Below, piece after piece: positions 57,839 to 64,000 of a stretch of DNA of 64,000 nucleotides (the stretch's first letter is position 1; each line of letters starts with the position of its first letter). The notes beneath the pieces were generated by a model. That model did no database searches, was not told the origin of the DNA, and saw only the letters and a list, made by a program, of their open reading frames with translations. Position numbers and translations under genes: made by a program. Source of the DNA: Ottelia alismoides (Eukaryota > Streptophyta > Magnoliopsida > Alismatales > Hydrocharitaceae); assembly GCA_037367405.1 (NCBI GenBank), contig JAZKJV010000087.1, forward strand, positions 386,753 through 450,752. The letters run 5' to 3'.

Positions 57839-58120
57839 TGTGGAGAAGAAGACAGATAGGATATGTATTCCATAGGGCCAGGGTCTCTTATGTAGAGAGA
57901 AAACCCTAGAGAGTACAAGAGGAAAAAATACATAAATACCCCTGAGGGGTTACGGAACCCGAAGGGTTAAAGGTTACAGATTAAGAATGGTTAAGGATAC
58001 GGAACCCGAAGGGTTAAAGGTTACGGATCCAGAATGGTTAAGGGTTACGGAACTCGAAGGGTTACAAACATAATTGTAATATAATAATTCTAACATATTT
58101 GTAATATAATAATTCTAACA
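57839..58120 (-). repeat. Copia-6 LTR (right; 5' LTR)
   Basis: 282 bp. It has about six units of the GGTTACGGAACCCGAAGGG-type array (57949-58068), against three in the other LTR, and a 25-bp tandem duplication at its end (ATAATAATTCTAACA repeated). Confidence 0.88.
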
Positions 58121-58125
58121 ATAAC

Positions 58126-58729
58126 CTTACTGCTCGACTGAGCGAGATCATGCCCTCAGTTGTTGGATCTTCTTTTGTTTCTACTGGCCCACCAGATGTT
58201 GGTACTTTTGCCTCCACCAATACTTTAGGTATTACTCATGCCTTTACTAGCAGCACTCGACTAGATCCTTCAGAATGGATCATGAACTATGGAGCTTCTC
58301 ATCATCTATGTGGAGATCGCAGACAGTTCAGTTCTTATAGCCCTGCACAGCCTGACTACATCAGTGGTCATTGCCGACGGGACATACTCTCCCATTAATG
58401 GACAGAGGGAGGTCCATTTGACTCCCTTCATGCATGTACAAAGTGTTCTTCATGCACCAGAATTCTCCATGAATTTATTATATATAAATCAGATTACAAA
58501 AGGTGTATATTGTTGTGCCATATTTGAACATGCTTCCTTGTTTTTAGTAGATGTCAATGTGATCAAGGAGGTGATTTATAGGTTGATCCCCATCTCCTTA
58601 TGGTGGTGTTATCTCTCTTTCTACAGAACATTTGGCATTTTCAATTTGATCATCTTCCATTGCAGAAAATCTATTGTCTCATCCCTGACATTTCTATCAA
58701 ATCCACGTTTCAGTGTGAACCATGTCAAC
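58126..58729 (+). pseudogene. Copia-4 protease and start of integrase
   Basis: LTARLSEIMPSVVGSS, then SEWIMNYGASHHLCGD, where the catalytic D-S-G has become N-Y-G. After a frameshift near 58345 come VVIADGTYSPINGQREVHL, VLHAPEFSMNLLYINQITKG and a worn HHCC region. The gene is cut by hAT-4 at the CEPCQ(L)GKCHR block. Confidence 0.82.
58722..58729. repeat. hAT-4 target site duplication, left
   Basis: ATGTCAAC, repeated exactly at 58937-58944. Confidence 0.92.
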
Positions 58730-58936
58730 CAAGGCCCTAAATGTCAAGACCGAAATGGAATTTCAGTGGAATTTATGTCAAACTTCGATCGAAATTTCGG
58801 TCATTTCAATCATTTTTTTGTACTAGGATCCTCATATTTCGGCCGTTTCGGCCGTTTCAGTCGAATTTTAAATTCGATTGGATATCGAATATTCGATAGA
58901 AATTCGACCGAATTTCGCTGAAATTTGAAGGCCATG
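58730..58936. mobile_element. hAT-4: 207-bp hAT-type MITE in Copia-4 integrase
   Basis: The ends CAAGGCCCTAAATGTC and (reversed) CATGGCCTTCAAATTTC are imperfect inverted repeats, flanked by an exact 8-bp duplication. The interior is rich in ATTTCGGTC and TTCGAT words. No coding potential. Removing it restores the integrase block CQLGKCHRSSF. Confidence 0.9.
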
Positions 58937-58944
58937 ATGTCAAC

Positions 58945-59226
58945 TTGGAAAGTGTCATCGGTCTAGCTTTCCAAGTCACAAAGGTCGTAGTAGTCAGAGT
59001 CCTTTTGAGCTTTTCATTTTGATACATAGGGTCCAAGTCGTGTCTCTGATCATCAGGGGCACATGTAATATTTGGTTGCTGATGACTTTTTGAGATTGTC
59101 AAGGGTTTTTTGTTAAAGAAAAAGTCTGGTGCTAGTACTGTGATTCAGATTTTGTCATTGAAATGAAGAATCTTTTCTCTGCTTATATTAAATACATTCA
59201 TTCTGATAATGCTCTGCAATTATGTA
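58945..59226 (+). pseudogene. Copia-4 integrase core, first part
   Basis: LGKCHRSSFPSHKGR, then in another frame FIL..RVQVVSLIIRGT (worn FDIWGPSRVPDHQGH), KSGASTVIQ-like and MKNLFSAYIKYIHSDNALQLCT. It ends at NA-C. Stops and shifts are present; the second catalytic Asp (SDNAL) is still visible. Confidence 0.78.
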
Positions 59227-59231
59227 CTATT
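59227..59231. repeat. NA-C target site duplication, left
   Basis: CTATT, repeated exactly at 62087-62091. Confidence 0.92.
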
Positions 59232-59548
59232 TGTTAGAAAATAGAAAGCGGAAGCGGAATAACATAATAAAGAAGAATAATCACGAAGAACACAAAGATT
59301 TTATGTGGAACCCTACTCCGTGAGGAGCGGGATGAAACCACAGGAGAAGCCCTCAACGGGGCGGATATTCTATTAGAATTTCTCAATGAGTACAGGAGGT
59401 CTGGGGCTCCTTATATAGCCTTCCCCAGAGCCTCAAGTCCCACTGTTGGTCCATGTGGGACTAAACACAGAATGGGGGTAAATGGATCTTCTCCAGGATC
59501 CATTTACCCTGCTACAACATAAAGGGCGCACAACCAAATACTCTAACA
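59232..59548 (-). repeat. NA-C LTR (left; 3' LTR)
   Basis: TGTTAGAAAATAGAAAGCGG...AAATACTCTAACA. On the minus strand it carries a TATATAAGGAGCCCCAGACC promoter box. Confidence 0.95.
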
Positions 59549-60227
59549 CTCCCCCTCAAGCTGGAGCATGCAATGCTCAGCTTGGACAAACAAAATAGAA
59601 AGAGACTCAACTCACGCTACAGGACACTACGGACAATATCAACCCAACGCGCACATGCTGCAGTCGAGGACGTTGCTTCTCATGCCGTGAAGGTGAGGAG
59701 GACGAACGGGATGGAGTGTGAGTCAACTGAAGACTCGAGACCTGACCATCGAGTCTGAACTTGCGCCTGAAGTCTCCTCTTCGAGAACTGGTCTCTCCCA
59801 TCTGGCTCAGAGAATGGTGCACTGCTCTGGTGTACCTATGATACCACATGAAACCCTTGCCAACATATGGCATAGGGAATGGTCCTCTACTCTGGAGTCC
59901 CTATGGCTCACATGAAAACTCTGGCCTGACAACTAGAAGAATGATGGGGACCTCTGACAATGATGGCAACTTATGCTCATCTGACAATGACCGCACACTT
60001 GTGCGTGTCTGAAACTGAAGACTCGGAAGACAATCGTCGAGTCTGAAACCGAACTGTAGGTCTGAACAACGTGCACTGGCCTGGAATATGAAGATCTGAC
60101 ATCTGGAGCGTCTGAACAGACCTGTGACTCTACATATACTCCCCCTTTCTCCCATACTTGTCGTTACATGAACATCGACAAAGTTGGGAGAAGACAAGAT
60201 AAATAGGGGGTAAACAACAAGAACATG

Positions 60228-60560
60228 AAACTCGCGGCTTTGTCAAAATTTTTTAAGCCGTCCACATTTTTTTTTGAAAATAGTTTTTTTTTAAGCCTCC
60301 ACATTAATGATGGGGAAAATAAAACATGAAACTTGCGGCTTTTCATGATTTTTTTTTATAGCCGCCATGATTTTTTTTTTTTTAACATAAGCCGTCCAAC
60401 CTTTTTTTTTATACGACTTTTCAACTTCTTCTTCTTTTTTTTTTTTTGATAAACTTTACGTACGGCTTTTTCTCATGTACGTGCCTTTTTTTTTCAACTG
60501 CGTACGATTTTTTTATTGTACGCGTCTTTTCTCCTTTTTTTTCTTTTTTTTTGTTTTAAC
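60228..60560 (-). repeat. A-tract / AAGCCG array inside NA-C
   Basis: On the minus strand, runs of six to fourteen A alternate with GCCGC, AAGCCG and CGGCTT words, at about 20-40 base intervals. Homologous in layout to 14110-14425. Confidence 0.72.
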
Positions 60561-60988
60561 AAAGACCTTATGGTCCAATTGGACCGAATTACAATTAGCC
60601 CATTTGGGCTTACAGAAATGAACTCCCTTTTTTTTTTTGTGGCCCCACATGGACCTGATAATCATGCGCCCCCCTAAGAAACAAATTCGGCCCTTGGCCC
60701 CAAAGATATGCTCTCTCTCCCTCTCTCTCTTTTTAATTAGGCCTTCACCCCTTTTTTTTTCAATACATACAGTCCAAGCTGGCCCAAAACACACAAAAAA
60801 AAATTTAAATACCACGCTTTAGGGTTCCCCCGTTGGGAACCCTCTCTAGATGGGTCGCCGCCCCAGGGGGTTTGAGGTCGAGGGGCTTCGCGGCGTAGAT
60901 CGGCGCGGGGAATCGCCGCTGGAGCTAACGTCGCCAAGGGGCGGAAGGAGCCTGCTTGGAGATGCGGCGGGAGATGCTGCCGCCTGGG

Positions 60989-61354
60989 CTAGTGCGGTGA
61001 AGTAGAGGGGGCGCGCCGTTGGGAGCGCCGCCTGTAGCCGCGTCGATGGAGATCGCCAGGATGGGCCATGGGGTTTGCGGTCTGAAACCGCCTGAAAAAG
61101 GGCGCAAATGACTGCGGATGACTCGCGATGTGCGCCTGGTGTGCATCGCATGGGAAGCCGCCTGGGAGTCTGGAGAGACGCGCGACCTCGCGCGAACTGA
61201 AGATAGGGCACAGGTGTGCAGCATGTGCGCGAGGGATGCTGACAGGAACTGGAGCCAGGGCGGCGATGGTGTTTTGCGCCGCTATTGATGAGGGATCTAC
61301 ACGGACAGACACGAATGGATCTGACATTTTGCTATGCAGACTGCTTTCAATCAA
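60989..61354 (-). CDS. Small open frame in NA-C (uncertain)
   Basis: A 121-residue frame beginning MIESSLHSKMSDPFVSVRVD. The second Met starts MSD, as Copia-5 gag does, but no gag block follows; the rest is rich in Arg, Pro, Ala and His, as expected from CG-rich leader sequence. Overlapping frames of similar length exist here. NA-C is young, so an intact frame says little about selection. NA-A has no clear counterpart. I list it only as a candidate; it may well not be translated. Confidence 0.15.
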   Translation of the reverse strand: MIESSLHSKMSDPFVSVRVDPSSIAAQNTIAALAPVPVSIPRAHAAHLCPIFSSREVARLSRLPGGFPCDAHQAHIASHPQSFAPFFRRFQTANPMAHPGDLHRRGYRRRSQRRAPSTSPH

Positions 61355-61766
61355 TTATTCACCACAACGATCAGCAACAACAACGATTACAAATCAACCA
61401 TCTGACGAAAACGATCGGCGCGGAGAGAATGCTGCGAGTGTGTATCGCTGGATCCTGGAGTCGCACAAAGATGGCATCGTGAATCGCGGCTTGGAGGACG
61501 AATCCTCAACAGATCTGGCAAGAGTGCAGGAACTTCACAAATTCTCCAGAATCAAAACTCAACTTGCAATATTAGGGTTTCAACAAAACCCTAAAACGCG
61601 AAACAAATCTGGATGCGGCATGGACTGCTGAGCCAATCCGAATATGAACAATAATCGGATCTTAAAAACATAACATGATTCCTCAAGAATCAAACCCATA
61701 ATCGGACCTCGAATCAAAATAAAGAACACGATGAAATCCTCGAGGAACGAACCCGCTCTGATACCA

Positions 61767-62086
61767 TGTTAGAAAATAGAAAGCGGAAGCGGAATAACAT
61801 AATAAAGAAGAATAATCACGAAGAACACAAAGATTTTTATGTGGAACCCTACTCCGTGAGGAGCGGGATGAAACCACAGGAGAAGCCCCTCAACGGGGCG
61901 GATATTCTATTAGAATTTCTCAATGAGTACAGGAGGTCTGGGGCTCCTTATATAGCCTTCCCAGAGCCTCCAAGTCCCACTGTTGGTCCATGTGGGGACT
62001 AAACACAGAATGGGGGTAAATGGATCTTCTCCAGGATCCATTTACCCTGCTACAACATAAAGGGCGCACAACCAAATACTCTAACA
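61767..62086 (-). repeat. NA-C LTR (right; 5' LTR)
   Basis: 320-bp partner of 59232-59548, preceded on its left by the primer site CCGCTCTGATACC in reverse (about 61753-61766). It is followed by target duplication CTATT. Confidence 0.95.
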
Positions 62087-62091
62087 CTATT

Positions 62092-62242
62092 CAACTATCC
62101 TAGTTCTTTAGTTTACGCGGCATTATCCATTGCACGTCATGCCCTTATACTTCTCAACAAATGATGTTGCTGAATGCAAACATCGTCACTGTCTAGGCAT
62201 CACCAGGACTCTTCTCATACAGAGTCGGGCTCCTCATTCCTT
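62092..62242 (+). pseudogene. Copia-4 integrase core, second part
   Basis: It continues after NA-C: ..RGIIHCTSCPYTSQQM, then NANIVTV/ECKHRHCLGITRTLLIQSRAPHS in the next frame, matching the ERKHRHLLDxTRxLLIQS block. The catalytic Glu region is intact as ECKH with a frameshift before it. It is cut at about 62242 by the L1 fragment. Confidence 0.8.
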
Positions 62243-62603
62243 AGAGGATGCGGACCACATTTTCTTCGGCTGCAGGTCTTCGGCAAAAGTGTGGGAATCT
62301 TTGGGGCTGGCGTGGGTCCAGGCATCCGGTCTGGAACATTTTTGGATATCAATTTGTGTGGTGGGGATTGGGTCCTCCGGTGATGTCTTCAGGCCCTTTA
62401 CCGCTCTTCGGGCTATTTGTCTTGGCAGAAATGATAGCACTTTCAAGGGGCAGCGATTTTACAGTGAAAATGTACTAGCGCACTGTAATGCTTTGTACAA
62501 TTTCTGGATATCCAACTGATGTACCCTTTCGTTAATTAATGAATACTCTAGTGTGGTGACTCCCGCCTTGGGAGGGCTCCCCATTGTTACTATTCAAAAA
62601 AAA
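62243..62603 (+). mobile_element. L1-type LINE, 5'-truncated 3' end
   Basis: The frame reads EDADHIFFGCRSSAKVWESLGLAW, the zinc-binding domain at the C-terminus of plant L1 ORF2, to a stop at 62517. It is followed by a 3' untranslated region (CGTTAATTAATGAATACTC, CTCCCGCCTTGGGAGGGCTC) and a short A run. The flank TCATTCC (62234-62240) reappears as TCATTCT at 62604-62610, a decayed target duplication. Inserted in Copia-4 integrase. Confidence 0.85.
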
Positions 62604-63200
62604 TCATTCTGGGTTGAAAGGCACCTTTCTCTCTTGCTTTCATGAGGATCTTTTCTCTCTTATGCCACGGGTCTTTAGTTGTGTGACATTATTTCACCTT
62701 TTGCATCCAAGTCAAGATAAGCTCGCTCTTAGAGCTGTCAAATGTATGTTTGTTGAGTACTCTCTTACCAAAAAGGGATATAGGTGTTTTAATCTTGTCC
62801 AGGGAAAATACTATGTCAGTGCAAATCTTGTTTTCTTTTGAGTCCATCATATACCATACTCCAAGTCTCCTACAGATGACAGGTTGAGTCCCTCTGAGTC
62901 TGGAGATGATGTTGTTCTTCTACCTCCTCCTACACATATACCTCAGTCTGTTCTCTATACTCCAAAGCCTTCCCCTACATCCAGAACGCCTTAGGTAAAT
63001 TCTGAAAATTTGATTTCAACTGATGATACTAGTAGTGTGAGTGGTGAACATGAACATTTATAGGATGGGCAGGAAGATGTACCCGAAGTGCAAGGACCAC
63101 CATAAGAGGATGACCTAGAGTGGCCTATTGCCTGCATAACGACAAACGTAGCAGTGCGAGATATCTCATCATTGGGCATGTGTCTCCGGCATGGCTTTCG
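62604..63200 (+). pseudogene. Copia-4 integrase C-terminus and linker
   Basis: GLKGTFLSCFHEDLFSLMPRVFSCVTLFHLL, DKLALRAVKCMFVEYSLTKKGYRCFNLVQGKYYVSANLVFF (stop), then a linker with DRLSPSESGDDVVLLPPPTH and NSENLISTDDTSS. The linker wording matches Copia-2 (10611-10760), so Copia-2 and Copia-4 are close relatives. Confidence 0.82.
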
Positions 63201-64000
63201 ACGGATTTCAAGAAGTTTGTTATGGGATTATCTATCGTTTGAAATCCCACGCACATACCAGAAGGCTCTTAAGGAGAGAAAATGGCGACTTGCCATATAG
63301 GAGGAGATGGTCACGTTATAGTTACGTGATATGTGGAACATTGTTACAACTCCTATAGGAGTATTTGTTGTGGGATGCAATTAGGTGATCACAGTGAAGC
63401 ACTGAGAAGATGACAACACAGATTTCTACAAGGCAAGGCTTGTGGCTCGTGGGTTCACCCAAACATATGTGGTGGACTATCCGGATACTTTCTCTCCAAT
63501 GGCTCAACATTCTACACCATGTATCTTTCTCTTTTATGGACCCCTATATCAGCTTAATGTCATGAATGTGTTTCTGTATGATGTCCTACATGAAGAAGTC
63601 TAGATGCAATAGCCATCCGGGCTCGTTATTAAGGGAGAGTGTAAGAAGGTATACAAAACTTAATAAGGCTATCTATGGCCTTAAGCAGAGTCCAAGAGCA
63701 TGGTTTCAGAAGTTATCAGACTTGATAGAGAAACAGAGGTTCATGAGATCGATTGTATATCATCCATTGTTTATTCAGAGGTCTCAGAGAGGTATTGTTG
63801 CTATACTGGTCTATGCTGATGATATCATTATTACATGGGATGATGTCTAGGGCATTCAAGCAGGTAAGGTTTTCTTTGGTCAACAGTTTGTAATCAAGGA
63901 CCTTGGCAATCTATGTTACTTCCTTAGACTGGAGTTTTCCACAAACCAGTGACCATAGATAGTAAACTTAATAAGGCTATCTATGGTCGTTAGATTGGAA
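63201..64000 (+). pseudogene. Copia-4 reverse transcriptase, cut by the window end
   Basis: FEIPRTYQKALKERKWRLAI (stop) [38 protein letters not shown], a worn [11 protein letters not shown] block (LNVMNVFLYDVLHEEV), KAIYGLKQSPRAWFQKLSDLIE, and VYADDIII (YVDD box with Val to Ala, near 63810). Many stops. After 63950 the copia reading breaks at a small foldback (63951-63988). Confidence 0.82.
63951..63988. repeat. Short foldback with locally copied sequence
   Basis: GACCATAGATAG (63951-63962) and CTATCTATGGTC (63977-63988) are perfect inverted repeats. The sequence AAACTTAATAAGGCTATCTATGG across the loop and right arm repeats that at about 63655-63678, 310 bases upstream in the RT. Confidence 0.85.

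Larger units (their letters stand above)
52302..58120 (-). mobile_element. Copia-6: copia element of another lineage, minus strand
   Basis: Exact target duplication ATAAC (52297-52301 and 58121-58125). LTRs at 52302-52509 and 57839-58120 start TGTGGAGAAGA. A minus-strand primer site GCTCTGATACCA (57827-57838) and a polypurine tract (rev. of CCCCCTCAAG, 52512-52521) are present. Gag, protease, integrase, RT and RNase H follow on the minus strand. The protease-integrase junction is interrupted by hAT-3 (55227-55789) and an RTE scrap (55823-55970). The LTRs differ in length because of a repeat array. Confidence 0.9.
59232..62086 (-). mobile_element. NA-C: recent non-autonomous Copia-derived LTR element, minus strand
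   Basis: 2855 bp, exact CTATT target duplication. The LTRs (317 and 320 bp) show no substitutions by eye and differ only by single-base length changes in runs of T, C or G. Minus-strand primer site GGTATCAGAGCGG lies beside the right LTR, and the polypurine tract with pol-derived CAAGCTGAGCAT...ATGCTCCAGCTTGAG beside the left LTR (59549-59586). The interior has a CG-rich 5' part, A-tract/AAGCCG array (60228-60560) and duplicated module (59800-59935), as in NA-A. It inserted in Copia-4 integrase. The youngest element in the window. Confidence 0.93.
43374..64000 (+). mobile_element. Copia-4: outer copia element, runs past the window end
   Basis: The 5' LTR (43374-43518) and primer site are followed by gag that starts at 43835 and is cut at 43929 by NA-B. 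It continues at 51522, is cut again by Copia-6 (52302-58120), and resumes with protease and integrase from 58126. Integrase is further cut by hAT-4, NA-C and an L1 fragment. RT continues from about 63200 to the window edge. The coding pieces align in copia order, so this is one element, with its 3' end outside the window. Confidence 0.82.

Noticed and set aside
52302..58120. Endogenous pararetrovirus
   Set aside because: LTRs, target duplication and the protease-integrase-RT order identify a copia retrotransposon; no movement or coat protein is seen.

Overview
The window is a stretch of flowering-plant nuclear DNA made almost entirely of nested transposable elements. The evidence is the elements themselves: Ty1/copia retrotransposons with a TGGTATCAGAGC (initiator-Met tRNA) primer site, an Athila/Tat-type Ty3/gypsy element, plant-type L1 and RTE LINEs, hAT-type DNA elements with 8-bp target duplications, and palindromic MITEs. 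The species cannot be named from this. I found no intact host gene, tRNA, rRNA or CRISPR array. Every recognisable coding region is broken by stops, frameshifts or insertions, except for short stretches.

Left part (1-16.4 kb). Two related palindromic MITEs lie at 1-330 and about 581-952. A decayed L1 LINE follows on the minus strand (about 1460-2688). Copia-2 (about 2689-12143, + strand, 3' end lost) sits next to it and was itself split by Copia-1 (2870-7918, both LTRs present). After an unassigned piece come an RTE LINE 3' fragment (12665-12868) and the non-autonomous LTR element NA-A (12887-15571, exact 5-bp target duplication). The 15577-16414 segment may be more of the old L1.

Middle (16.4-41 kb). 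One Athila-like gypsy element, Gypsy-A, has LTRs of about 3.2 kb and spans about 16415-40985. Four later insertions inflate it: hAT-1 (22723-25181) and Gypsy-B (25557-30719, minus strand) both within the integrase; a 3.2-kb RTE LINE (33920-37114, minus strand) and hAT-2 (39086-40266) both within the 3' LTR. Reading across the insertions gives protease, reverse transcriptase, RNase H, integrase zinc finger, integrase core and integrase C-terminus in the expected order.

Right part (41.5-64 kb). A decayed Copia-3 remnant is followed by Copia-4, which starts at 43374 and runs past the window end. Copia-4 carries NA-B (43930-51521, itself carrying Copia-5, 44281-49308), Copia-6 (52302-58120, minus strand, itself carrying hAT-3 and an RTE 3' scrap), the small hAT-4 MITE, NA-C (59232-62086) and an L1 3' fragment. 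Exact or near-exact target duplications support most of these boundaries.

The most notable system is the NA family (NA-A, NA-B, NA-C). These are elements of about 2.6-2.9 kb with Copia-type primer site, polypurine tract and a scrap of Copia pol C-terminal codons. Their interior is unrelated to gag-pol and holds A-tract/AAGCCG arrays and a duplicated module shared by all three copies. The two LTRs of NA-C differ only by single-base homopolymer indels, so the family moved recently, presumably using proteins of an autonomous Copia element elsewhere.
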